Assembly (NCBI GenBank): GCA_021151685.1
Contig: JAGKWS010000051.1
Coordinates: forward strand, 1 to 28,110
Length of the DNA stretch: 28,110 bases
Origin: Chitinophagaceae bacterium
Lineage (GTDB): Bacteria; Bacteroidota; Bacteroidia; Chitinophagales; Chitinophagaceae
Direction: 5' to 3'
Below the pieces are notes generated by a model, which was not told where the DNA came from, ran no database searches, and was given only the letters and a program-made list of their open reading frames with translations. Positions 1-9,080 of the stretch are shown here, one piece after another (position 1 is the stretch's first letter; each line of letters opens with the position of its first letter). A program made the position numbers and the translations under genes.

Positions 1-3000
1 ATGTAGATGAAGCGTCGTTAAAAATGCGAAGGCCTGATCTCTGGGAACTCCAGGTTTCAAAAACAAGTACCGAAACCATGATGCCTTATCTGCAAAAGGT
101 AAACGAATTGTTGTGCCATGCACTGGACGGAAATGACCCAAACAAGCTTTGGGAAAAAATTGCCCGGAGCGAAACAAACTTCCTGCCCTATAACCAGCCC
201 CTGCAGCGCATTAAAGCGGGCCTGTCGGCTTATGCAACCTCACTTGCGGAATTGGCTTCGGATTTCTCTATTCATAATTACGAGTCGCTGCACTGGTGCC
301 TTGCGGAGCTGGGTTTGTCGCGATACGAGTTGGAAATACTCAAAAAACCAGAAAAAGAAATCACAGACTGGGCGGCACCTGAAATCGGGACCCCTGAACA
401 ACTGCGAATTGCTACAGGCATGGACATGAATGCCATGTTACAACTTATATACAACGGGGGAAACAGCGACCAGATTCTGGAAAAGCTGTTCATCAACCGC
501 AATAGTCCCGCACCACTTAAATACAAAGCGTATAATGGCAGTGATGCTGAGCATTTTGAGAACCTGACCCGAGAGCATTTGAACCGCATCCGTCAGTTCT
601 TGATACTGGCCAATGGCACAGGTTGGGATTTTTCAACGCTCAATGCTGTGTTAAGCTCTGAACACATCTGGAAAGAAGGCATAGAGCAACTTGAATCCAA
701 TTTAAAAAGGATGGCAAAGCTCAGTTATGTCAGCAAAGCGCTTACCCTAACGGCACAAAGCATCATTCCCGTGCAGGCCGAAACCGGGGTGTTACAAACT
801 GCCGCCGCCATAAGCACCACCCTTGCGCAAGAGAACAATGTAGCTCAAAGCAATATAGTGCTTGACGCACTTAAAATAAATAAAAGCCTTGTAAAACAGC
901 GACAGAACCGGCTGGCAGAACCTACTCAAAACATGCTCAATGTTCTGCTGCCAGTAGCTGCAAGAATGGGCATTACCGTTGCACAGTTGGAGCTGCATTT
1001 CCTGTTTAACAAGATAGAAACCATAGGTCTGGAGGATCTTTTTAGCCTTGTACAGTTACATAATACACTGCAAAAAGCTGGCATCAGCCTGCATCAATAC
1101 ATTCAGGTAGAAACGGCCACACACTATTTTGTGCAATCAGATGTAAATTTTGATACTTGGCTGGATGTGCTGCGCAAAAAACTCACTGCAAGTGAAAGCA
1201 GTCATGCTGACGACAAAACACAAGATCCAACGGAAAAGCGCAATAAAGAAGATATTTTAAAGGCAGAACAAGCAGAAGAGAACCTGCAGCAATTATTGTT
1301 TCAACAATGGACACATGAATTGGCAGTTTATTGGGGAGAAAAGGAAGCAGCGGTTTGCAATACCATGCAGGGCCTGAGTAAATATTTTGCCGAAAAATCG
1401 GACACCGGAAATGGCATTGGACAATTCAATAACTTTATAAGGAACGAAGAAAAGCACACGGTGAAAAACCTTCTTCGTAGTTTGTTTCCCTACATCAGCC
1501 TGTGCAACAAACTGCCCATGAGCTTCAGGGCCATCGCTTATGCCGCCGGTTATCTCTTACCTATTGATGAGAATAGTTTTACAGCTGAAGCGTTTGATCT
1601 TGTTCACGCCATGCCGATAATGCAGTTTAACGAGGTGTACAATCAGGTGGATACGAACAAGCAAGAAGCGTATCTGGCATTTCTGGAAAGTAACCAATTC
1701 GACAACGAAAGCCTTGCTAAGAATCTTTCGCAGAACTTGTCTTGGCCAGAAGCAAGCATTACTGCCCTGCTGATAGCATGGAAGGGGAAAGATAGTAGTA
1801 AGCAAAGTAAAAAAGAAGAGGTTGAAATCACTCCAGTAAAAGTAGTTACTAAGATTGAAAAGCTGTGGCATTGTTTTGCTGCAGCCCAACAATATACCCT
1901 TTCTGTAATTACCCTGAATGAATTCGCACAACTGATAGACACAACAGATTGGAAAAATTTAACGGAACAAGCCGAAGGATTTAAAGTAGAACTGCAGGAG
2001 CTGAACAGCACCGGACAAAAGGAACGCTATAAAAATGCTTTGGGCGAAGTGCTTGAAAAAGAGCGTGATAGCCTGGTGCAATCAGTCCTTTGGTACTTTA
2101 ACCAAGAACGTGGCTATGTAGATATAAACACCCCCGATCACCTGTCAGATTTCTTGTTGTGCGATGTAGAAATGAGTGGCATCATGCAAATATCCCCGTT
2201 ACAGGAAGCTACTGATGCGGTGCAAACGTATTTAACCCGTTGCAAAAGCGGAATGGAAAAAGTGGATGCAGCTTGTTTAAAGAAAATTACACCATCAGAA
2301 TGGCAGTGGGTTGCCAGCTTTGATGGATGGCAAGCAGAACAACTGATAAAAGCCTATCCCGAAAATTATTTGCAGGCCACTGTGCGTACCACAGCTACTC
2401 CTCAGTTTGAAGAACTTACAAATGAACTGGGTAAAAATGAGCTTACCGAAGAGCAGGCCGAAACCGCTGTGCTCAATTACCTGGACGAATGGGTGAATCT
2501 GGAAAACGCGAAGATTGTGGATGCTTCTTGTTTCAAAACCTATTCCAAACTGTATGGGAAAGAGGTGGAAACTTTTTTCATGGTTTCCAAATCACCAAAA
2601 GAAGAAAACACCTTTTACCTTTCTCGCAAAGAGTGCGATACCGAAAATGATCGTTCTACCTGGTTCCCTTGGGAGAAAATTGAATGCAGTATACATGCCG
2701 AAACTGTTTCGGCAGTGTATGCATTTAATCGCTTGAACATTTTTTGGAGCGAATTAAGCTCCGTTAGTGACACCGACCAAACGGTTAATGGGGGAAATGG
2801 CAAATACACCCTTCATAGTGCTGTGATAAAAGCCATTTACCAGAACTTAGATGGTTCCTGGACAACTCCTAAAACAATTTTAGAAGCACCCTTTTATATT
2901 GACCTTGCAGCAGGCAGTGAACTTTTGAATTGGGGGAGTGACAAAGAGGGAGTTCCAATTGGAGAAAAAATAAAGAAAATATTTAATCCTTCCAATCTCT

Positions 3001-6000
3001 ATTGGAAAAAACCTGGAGTACAAACTGTAAAAGGTTTCGATAGCAGATTTATCGTTTGCTTCATCGGTCCTTTTCTCAGCCAAAACATTAAAGTGGATAC
3101 CTACAAACCTCGTCTTGATGTCCAGGCGGCTTCTGATGGTAAACTCCGTAATTTTCAAGATACAATTTCTGATAATATTGACAAGGCATGCAGAATAACA
3201 GACGACTATACATCCGTTTTTTGTTTGTTGCCTTCTTTGCTGGACTCTAATTTGAATCCTGTCATAGTAAAAAATAATAAAAGTCTTTGTTTCCCTGATC
3301 TCTCTACTTTATCATCTCCCAAAATCTGTCCTGTATTAAATATAGGATTTACTGATGTTGGTCTATTCGAGTATAAAAACATTATAGTTGATACTTATTT
3401 TCCGAATACAAAGGACATCATGCATTCAATAATTTCTGCACCTGAAAAATTATATTTTTTTTCTACGATTAGGAATCGGATAGGGTCATTTTTAATTAAT
3501 ACAGGTAATGCTACTTATATATTTTCAGTGAATATACCTACTGACTATTTGGATGCATTTGTAATTCATGATGAAGGCATTACTTTCAAGAATCTTCCTA
3601 TTGAATTGAATGCTACTTTTAAAGTTGAACGACTTACTTCATCATCAATCAATCAACTGCTTCAGAATGCCAACGATAAAGGCGTACAAATCATATCCTG
3701 CGCAACACAACGAGATGAACTTGGACTACCAAAAACCAAATTTTCCGACTTGAATCCAGACCTGCAATTTGTGCTTCCACCCAAAGAAGATAGTGACAAC
3801 AAAATTAACTTTTCCGGCCCATTTGGTATATATGCCCGCGAGTTGTTTTTCCATGCCCCGATGGCTGTAGCTGCTTCTCTGGCAGGCAGCTTTCAGTACT
3901 CTGCTTCCAGGAACTGGTACCACAAAGTGTTTAATGCGTTGGGGGTAGAAGAAAAGAATAAAAAGGAAGTATGGCAGTACTTGCCTTTCTATGATTGTAA
4001 GACCGGCTATCTGAGTATAGTTTGGAATAAGGCAGATAATAAGATATGTCTTTCCAATGGTGTCGACACTGGTTTTACTTCTACTACACAGCCATATATT
4101 ACCTACAATGACTCGGATAAATTGCTTTACATACTTGGCATGAAAATAGTAAAGAAAACAGAAAGTTTGTATTACATAATGTCATCAGATGGAGGAAATG
4201 TATGGAATATTGTTCATGCGTTTTTGAACATAGAGTACCAAAAAGCCAGTGGCATTTTTTCATCGCCAGATAAATTGGATATATACATTAACGATGGTAT
4301 GATGATATCTTGTGACAAAGACAGAATCAATTGTTCTTCGGCACAAACTATAAACTTCATACCTAAATGGGCGCAACTAACCACGGTTGATACAACTGGA
4401 AAAACTAACACGCTCAATCCCGATCTCATCGCCGACAATAATCCGGAAGTATATATGAGATGGACACTGGAACAGTACATTCGGTTTATCCTTGATGCCG
4501 CTGACAGGCAATTCATGCAGGAAAGTTGGGAAAGCCTTAGTGCTGCCACGCAACTGTATTTTGAAGCAGAAGACTTGCTAGGTGGCAAGCCCAATGTAAA
4601 GGATTTGGAAAGTGTGTATGAAAAAGAAAATAAAAGGATATATGAATATGTACAAGATATAAGCACAAGCTTTGCGAAACCAACTAATCGCGATTTGAAG
4701 TCGCTATGGGATTGGGTTAGTGACCGCCTTTATAAATTACGCAATGGCTTGAATATTAATGGAGAACGTCAATTGCCTTCCACGAACGATGCTGCGGCAG
4801 AACCATGGCGTTTAGTGCTGAGTTTAAGAAACAGCCGGGTAAATCCAAACACAATCGCGGAACTATATTCAGGCAGAACAGTTTATCGTTTCCGTGACCT
4901 GATCCCAGCTACTGAAACAATAATATACATGGTGGCTGAATTCGGCAACCAACTTTACAATGCGCTTATCCAGAAAGACAATGAACAGTTGCAAGCTTTG
5001 CAGGCCACCCACCAGGTAAACCTGCTTAATGTTACTAAAAAACTATATGATTATCAGGTTAGCGAAGCTACTAAAGAAGTGGAATCCCTGCGAAAAAGCT
5101 CTGAATTGACACAGGCTCAGTATAATTATTATTCAAGTTTAATTCGTCAGGGAAACTTGCCGCAAGAGATACAGAGTCTTAGCTTGAGTGCAAGCGCAGC
5201 TACTTATCAGTTTGCCGGGGCCGTTACTCATACCGGAGCCGTAGTGGCTTATCTAATGCCTAATATTTTTGGCCTGGCAGATGGAGGAATGGAGTTCGGA
5301 CAGGCAGTATCTACAGTCGCAGCTGGCTACGCCGACCTTGCTTCGGGTTTGCAAACCACCTCGCAAATACTGGCTACACAAGCCGAATACACACGGCGCA
5401 ACGAAGAATGGCGGTTTCAACAGGAGCAGAGTCTTCTGTCCTTGAATCAATTAAATAAGAGCATTGAAGCTGCGCAAATCCGTTTAAACATCGCAATTGA
5501 AAACAGGAATCTGTACCACCTCCAGCTAAAACAAGCCAACGAAATACTTAGCTATCTCAATACCAAATTCACTAATGCAGAACTATTTAGCTGGATGAGC
5601 GGAAAAATGTCGTCACTTTATTTCACAGCCTATCAGTTGGCTCTAACCGGGTTGCACAAGTTACAGGCAGCGTACAATTACGAACTTGATTTGACTGATA
5701 GTGAGCAGGGGAGTTTTATACCTGCGAATGCCTGGGACAGCGTAAAAAAAGGACTACTGGCCGGCGAATCGCTGAAGCTTGCCTTGGCAACTATGCAAAA
5801 TGCATACCTGAACAAGAACGTTCGCAAACAACAGGCTGAAAAGGTTTTGTCACTAAAACAAAATGTAGAATGTTGCGACTGGCAAAAGTTTATTGGAGGT
5901 AAATGTAAAGAGGAAGATATTCATTATATTCAAGATACTAAAGATTTTCTAGAGTTCAATATTTCCAGGAATTCGATTGGCAATAACAAAGCAAGTGTTA

Positions 6001-6299
6001 TGAAAATTAAGTCGATTTCAGTTTCTATACCTGCCGTTCTTGGCCCTTACGAGACTTTTGATGCAATTCTGGAAAATACAGTAACGAAGGAACGTATTAC
6101 AATTTCAAGGGGAGTTGATGATTATGGCGTATTCCCGGAAGACATGCAGGATGGTCGATATATGCCCTTTGAAGGGTTTATAATTCCAGATGCAAAAGAA
6201 AAAAGCACAAGTAGCGATTGGAGGTTCAGTCTGCCTTCTTTAGAAGTTCGAAAAAAGATTGCAGATGTCATTATATCTATAAAATACTGTTTTACATAG
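1..6299 (+). CDS. Tc toxin subunit A (TcA-like), 5' partial
   Basis: This is the large pore-forming and receptor-binding subunit of an insecticidal-type ABC (Tc) toxin, at least 2091 residues long. Numbering is from the ATG at 24. The frame has no stop back to base 3, and the residues at 2-30 (RRPDLWELQ..., then PYLQKVNELL) match the RRPDL/PY-LVNE segment found well inside TcA proteins. The true start therefore lies upstream of the window. The rest follows TcA order: a helical VRP1-like N-terminal part; an ABC-toxin N-terminal segment and neuraminidase-like region (about 770-1000); a divergent middle (about 980-1210); the IYARELFFHAP motif near 1268 (usually IYFWELFFH); the DWVSDRLYKLRNGLNI block near 1570; long helices of the translocation channel (about 1650-1920) including GGMEFGQAV; and the TcB-binding end (about 1990-2091) with ISRGVDDYG and RYMPFEG. 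No TcB or TcC gene follows. TcA assignment is firm; target and activity are unknown. Confidence 0.9.
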   Translation, partial: VDEASLKMRRPDLWELQVSKTSTETMMPYLQKVNELLCHALDGNDPNKLWEKIARSETNFLPYNQPLQRIKAGLSAYATSLAELASDFSIHNYESLHWCLAELGLSRYELEILKKPEKEITDWAAPEIGTPEQLRIATGMDMNAMLQLIYNGGNSDQILEKLFINRNSPAPLKYKAYNGSDAEHFENLTREHLNRIRQFLILANGTGWDFSTLNAVLSSEHIWKEGIEQLESNLKRMAKLSYVSKALTLTAQSIIPVQAETGVLQTAAAISTTLAQENNVAQSNIVLDALKINKSLVKQRQNRLAEPTQNMLNVLLPVAARMGITVAQLELHFLFNKIETIGLEDLFSLVQLHNTLQKAGISLHQYIQVETATHYFVQSDVNFDTWLDVLRKKLTASESSHADDKTQDPTEKRNKEDILKAEQAEENLQQLLFQQWTHELAVYWGEKEAAVCNTMQGLSKYFAEKSDTGNGIGQFNNFIRNEEKHTVKNLLRSLFPYISLCNKLPMSFRAIAYAAGYLLPIDENSFTAEAFDLVHAMPIMQFNEVYNQVDTNKQEAYLAFLESNQFDNESLAKNLSQNLSWPEASITALLIAWKGKDSSKQSKKEEVEITPVKVVTKIEKLWHCFAAAQQYTLSVITLNEFAQLIDTTDWKNLTEQAEGFKVELQELNSTGQKERYKNALGEVLEKERDSLVQSVLWYFNQERGYVDINTPDHLSDFLLCDVEMSGIMQISPLQEATDAVQTYLTRCKSGMEKVDAACLKKITPSEWQWVASFDGWQAEQLIKAYPENYLQATVRTTATPQFEELTNELGKNELTEEQAETAVLNYLDEWVNLENAKIVDASCFKTYSKLYGKEVETFFMVSKSPKEENTFYLSRKECDTENDRSTWFPWEKIECSIHAETVSAVYAFNRLNIFWSELSSVSDTDQTVNGGNGKYTLHSAVIKAIYQNLDGSWTTPKTILEAPFYIDLAAGSELLNWGSDKEGVPIGEKIKKIFNPSNLYWKKPGVQTVKGFDSRFIVCFIGPFLSQNIKVDTYKPRLDVQAASDGKLRNFQDTISDNIDKACRITDDYTSVFCLLPSLLDSNLNPVIVKNNKSLCFPDLSTLSSPKICPVLNIGFTDVGLFEYKNIIVDTYFPNTKDIMHSIISAPEKLYFFSTIRNRIGSFLINTGNATYIFSVNIPTDYLDAFVIHDEGITFKNLPIELNATFKVERLTSSSINQLLQNANDKGVQIISCATQRDELGLPKTKFSDLNPDLQFVLPPKEDSDNKINFSGPFGIYARELFFHAPMAVAASLAGSFQYSASRNWYHKVFNALGVEEKNKKEVWQYLPFYDCKTGYLSIVWNKADNKICLSNGVDTGFTSTTQPYITYNDSDKLLYILGMKIVKKTESLYYIMSSDGGNVWNIVHAFLNIEYQKASGIFSSPDKLDIYINDGMMISCDKDRINCSSAQTINFIPKWAQLTTVDTTGKTNTLNPDLIADNNPEVYMRWTLEQYIRFILDAADRQFMQESWESLSAATQLYFEAEDLLGGKPNVKDLESVYEKENKRIYEYVQDISTSFAKPTNRDLKSLWDWVSDRLYKLRNGLNINGERQLPSTNDAAAEPWRLVLSLRNSRVNPNTIAELYSGRTVYRFRDLIPATETIIYMVAEFGNQLYNALIQKDNEQLQALQATHQVNLLNVTKKLYDYQVSEATKEVESLRKSSELTQAQYNYYSSLIRQGNLPQEIQSLSLSASAATYQFAGAVTHTGAVVAYLMPNIFGLADGGMEFGQAVSTVAAGYADLASGLQTTSQILATQAEYTRRNEEWRFQQEQSLLSLNQLNKSIEAAQIRLNIAIENRNLYHLQLKQANEILSYLNTKFTNAELFSWMSGKMSSLYFTAYQLALTGLHKLQAAYNYELDLTDSEQGSFIPANAWDSVKKGLLAGESLKLALATMQNAYLNKNVRKQQAEKVLSLKQNVECCDWQKFIGGKCKEEDIHYIQDTKDFLEFNISRNSIGNNKASVMKIKSISVSIPAVLGPYETFDAILENTVTKERITISRGVDDYGVFPEDMQDGRYMPFEGFIIPDAKEKSTSSDWRFSLPSLEVRKKIADVIISIKYCFT

Positions 6300-6329
6300 G
6301 TCTATGTGATGCAGCAATATTGACATTTT

Positions 6330-8378
6330 GTGCATAAATTTCTACATTTACCTCTTATGCTGTTGTCAAATAGGGCACCTTCAATTTTTAGACCATGCTT
6401 GAAATTGGTAATTCTCTTTATTGTTGGGATGATTATACCACATGCATCATTTTCTCAGAAAAATATATCCCAACTTATCGCTTCGTTAGAGACGGCTCAC
6501 GATACGAACAAAGCTGAGATCTATTACAATATATATACATACTACAAATTTTACCAACCAGACTCGGCATATTATTATTTAAATTATGGGGTTAGGAAGT
6601 TTTCTGCAAATGGGAATAAGGCAGGTGTTGCTACCCTCACTCAATTACTCGGTGTACTGGATGCCAGTCATGGTAACCTATTGACGGCAAAAAAGAGAGA
6701 ATTAGAAGCTCTTAATTTGTTTTTGGCATTAAATAAAATGAGAGGAGTAGGATTGGCTTACAACTCACTCGGCACTATAGAAGGACGAAAGGGTAATTGG
6801 GATTCTGCCCTGATATACTTTATTAAGGCTCAAAAAATATTCCAGGATATTAAGTATGACGACGGACTGAATAATACATACACGAATATTGGGTTACTAT
6901 ATCAGAACACAGGTAATACTAAGAAAGCACTGGAGTTTTACAATAGATTAATTGAGATCGCCAAAAAAGATACTGGGGACATCAATGCACTATGCAATGC
7001 ATACAATAATATCGCTATTACTTATGGGCAACAAGGCAACCTGGATTCGGCCTTATACTACCTTCAGCAAGCTTTGTCTAAAGCTGATCAGGAACAATAC
7101 ATAGATGTATATATGTACTCTCTCCTTAATATGGGAATTGTCTACGCCAAATATAACAATAACGAAAAAGCACTAACATATCTGAACGATGCACTCAGGA
7201 TAGCTAAAGAAAAACAGATGCCCGAAGAGTATGCTAATATATTGGTCAACATAGCTCCTATAACGGCAATTAAAGATCTGAAAGCAGCGATCGTTCAGTT
7301 AGAAGAAGCACTCAGTGTGGCAACGTCGGTAGGCGATAAATCCCTGGTTAGAGGCATTTATGAACAATTGACCGAAGTGAATAAAAAAGCAGGGAACTAT
7401 AAGAAAGTAGTAGCTCTGATGGAACTTACAAAAAAATACGACGACAGTCTTGCCAGCTTAGAGAAAACCAGGGAAATCGCCAATCTTCAATCAGTGTATG
7501 AATTGGAACAATCGAATGAAAAGATAAACGAATTACAGTTGGCAGAACAGATAAGTGTTTCGAAACGGAATGTTCTTTTGGCTATTTTAGGTGGTGTAGT
7601 TATTATGGCCCTTTTTATTCTTTTCTATGCCTATAAGGTCAATAAACTCAATACCGAACTGAAACGAAAAAAGTTAATTATAGAGTCTTCAAATAGCGAT
7701 CTGAACAGGCTGAATACTCTTAATCAAAAAATATTCTACGTTATTTCTCATGACTTCAATGCACCTCTCCTTACTTTGAGTTTGCTCATTAAAAAGCTGA
7801 GGAATACTGAAGATCCTACATTGACCAAATATATTGATGAGGTCGAAGATCAGTTCAATAGTACGCAGCTGATATTGAAGAATATTCTGAATTGGTCGAA
7901 AGCGGAAATAGACTTGACTCAGCAACATCTGGAGCATAAGGCCGACTTGAGACTGGCCGTAAATGAGATACTGAGCCAGTTGCGTGATATGGCAGCCGCT
8001 AAGCAAATTACATTTCAGCGCAGCAACATAGAGCAGACGGAATTAGACATTCCTTTCGAGGTATTGTGCATAGTATTAAGAAATCTCCTGTCGAATGCAA
8101 TTAAATTTAGTTATGAAAATACTATTGTCGCCATATCTTATAATGCTTCAACAACGCAACTGAAAATTACTGACGAAGGCGTTGGTATTGACAAGGAAAA
8201 GATCAATGAGATATTTAAAAAAAATGTAGTGTCTTCTTTCGGAACTAAATTGGAACCCGGCTTCGGCATGGGATTATACATGGTTTCCGAGCTGCTTCGG
8301 AAATATCACTGCTCCATAGAGGTAGATAGTATATTGTCAAAAGGGACAACATTTACCATAATCTTCCGGGATAAATAG
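6330..8378 (+). CDS. TPR-containing sensor histidine kinase
   Basis: This is a membrane sensor kinase that should autophosphorylate on His and pass the phosphate to the regulator encoded 47 bp downstream. Numbering is from the GTG at 6330. A signal peptide ends about SFSQ (43). Several TPR repeats follow (about 60-370), then a short coiled coil (375-410), one transmembrane helix (about 415-436), a HisKA H-box VISHDFNAPL with His474, and an HATPase with N-box LLSNAIKF (Asn589), G1 DEGVGID and G2 GFGMGLYM. All catalytic boxes are intact. The TPR region should lie in the periplasm. The start is uncertain: the ATG at 6357 also gives a good signal peptide (MLLSNRAPSIF...). The gene begins 30 bp after the TcA stop and may be cotranscribed with it. 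The signal sensed is unknown. Confidence 0.9.
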   Translation: MHKFLHLPLMLLSNRAPSIFRPCLKLVILFIVGMIIPHASFSQKNISQLIASLETAHDTNKAEIYYNIYTYYKFYQPDSAYYYLNYGVRKFSANGNKAGVATLTQLLGVLDASHGNLLTAKKRELEALNLFLALNKMRGVGLAYNSLGTIEGRKGNWDSALIYFIKAQKIFQDIKYDDGLNNTYTNIGLLYQNTGNTKKALEFYNRLIEIAKKDTGDINALCNAYNNIAITYGQQGNLDSALYYLQQALSKADQEQYIDVYMYSLLNMGIVYAKYNNNEKALTYLNDALRIAKEKQMPEEYANILVNIAPITAIKDLKAAIVQLEEALSVATSVGDKSLVRGIYEQLTEVNKKAGNYKKVVALMELTKKYDDSLASLEKTREIANLQSVYELEQSNEKINELQLAEQISVSKRNVLLAILGGVVIMALFILFYAYKVNKLNTELKRKKLIIESSNSDLNRLNTLNQKIFYVISHDFNAPLLTLSLLIKKLRNTEDPTLTKYIDEVEDQFNSTQLILKNILNWSKAEIDLTQQHLEHKADLRLAVNEILSQLRDMAAAKQITFQRSNIEQTELDIPFEVLCIVLRNLLSNAIKFSYENTIVAISYNASTTQLKITDEGVGIDKEKINEIFKKNVVSSFGTKLEPGFGMGLYMVSELLRKYHCSIEVDSILSKGTTFTIIFRDK

Positions 8379-8425
8379 CTGTTTTCAGTCATTCTTTATA
8401 GTTTGGGTAGTGCTACTTTTGATAT

Positions 8426-9046
8426 GTGGAACAAATCAAAATTGGCATATTTGACGATCATACCTTCTCTGCAAAGGGCCTGTCTGATTTTTTAGGACGC
8501 AATGGCATAGATGTAAAGTTCACCTGCACCTCTAAGGCCGAACTTATTACGAAAATTCCGCTATTTGACCTTGATGCGCTTATTCTTGATGTCTCTGCGC
8601 CAGATGTCTCAGGTCTTGAATTGTTCGAGTACTTCCATAATACAAATGAAAGCCTGAATATCATTGCCCTCACTTCACTTAGTTCTGTAATGCTGGTAGA
8701 AAACCTCTTGTCTCTGGGGGTGAAGGGTTTTGTAAATAAGAAGCAGCGGGAGGAGGATATCCTTGAGTGCATCAAAATGGTTTTTGATGGGAAAGTACAC
8801 TTGCCAAAAGAATACCATTTTCTCACATCAAAATATCGCATTCCCGATGCTGTTATACTTTCCGCACGTGAGGTCGAAATAATCAATCTTGTTGCAGAAG
8901 AGCTTACTTCACATCAGATAGCAGAGAAACTATCTATTTCGTATTTCACTGTAGAGAACCACAGAAAGAACATCTTTAGAAAGTTAGGGGTTAAAAACAT
9001 AGCTGGAATGATCATGGCTGCCACCAGGATGGGACATATCAGCTAG
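8426..9046 (+). CDS. LuxR/NarL-family response regulator
   Basis: This is a DNA-binding response regulator and the likely partner of the TPR kinase just upstream. The receiver domain (about 1-120) has the acidic pair Asp10/Asp11, the phospho-acceptor Asp55 in LILDVSAPDVSG, Thr83 and Lys105, so phosphorylation should work. A LuxR-type helix-turn-helix fills about 145-190 (LSAREVEIINLVAEEL, then TVENHRKNIFRKLGV). The start is a GTG at 8426. An in-frame TGA lies at 8420-8422 and the first beta strand begins at residue 4, so this is the only start that keeps the receiver whole. The out-of-frame ATG at 8424 overlaps it. The gene ends 34 bp before the giant adhesin gene, which makes the adhesin and OmpA genes candidate targets, by inference only. 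Confidence 0.92.
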   Translation: MEQIKIGIFDDHTFSAKGLSDFLGRNGIDVKFTCTSKAELITKIPLFDLDALILDVSAPDVSGLELFEYFHNTNESLNIIALTSLSSVMLVENLLSLGVKGFVNKKQREEDILECIKMVFDGKVHLPKEYHFLTSKYRIPDAVILSAREVEIINLVAEELTSHQIAEKLSISYFTVENHRKNIFRKLGVKNIAGMIMAATRMGHIS

Positions 9047-9080
9047 TTATTGTTCAACATTAAACAATTTATAAGATCAC

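Noticed and set aside
24..26. ATG at 24 as the start of the TcA gene
   Set aside because: The frame is open to base 3 and the first residues match an internal TcA segment, so the start is outside the window.
8414..8421. TACTTTTG as a promoter for the response regulator
   Set aside because: It matches the -7 consensus but lies 5 bases before the start codon, and no TTTG sits 19-20 bases upstream.
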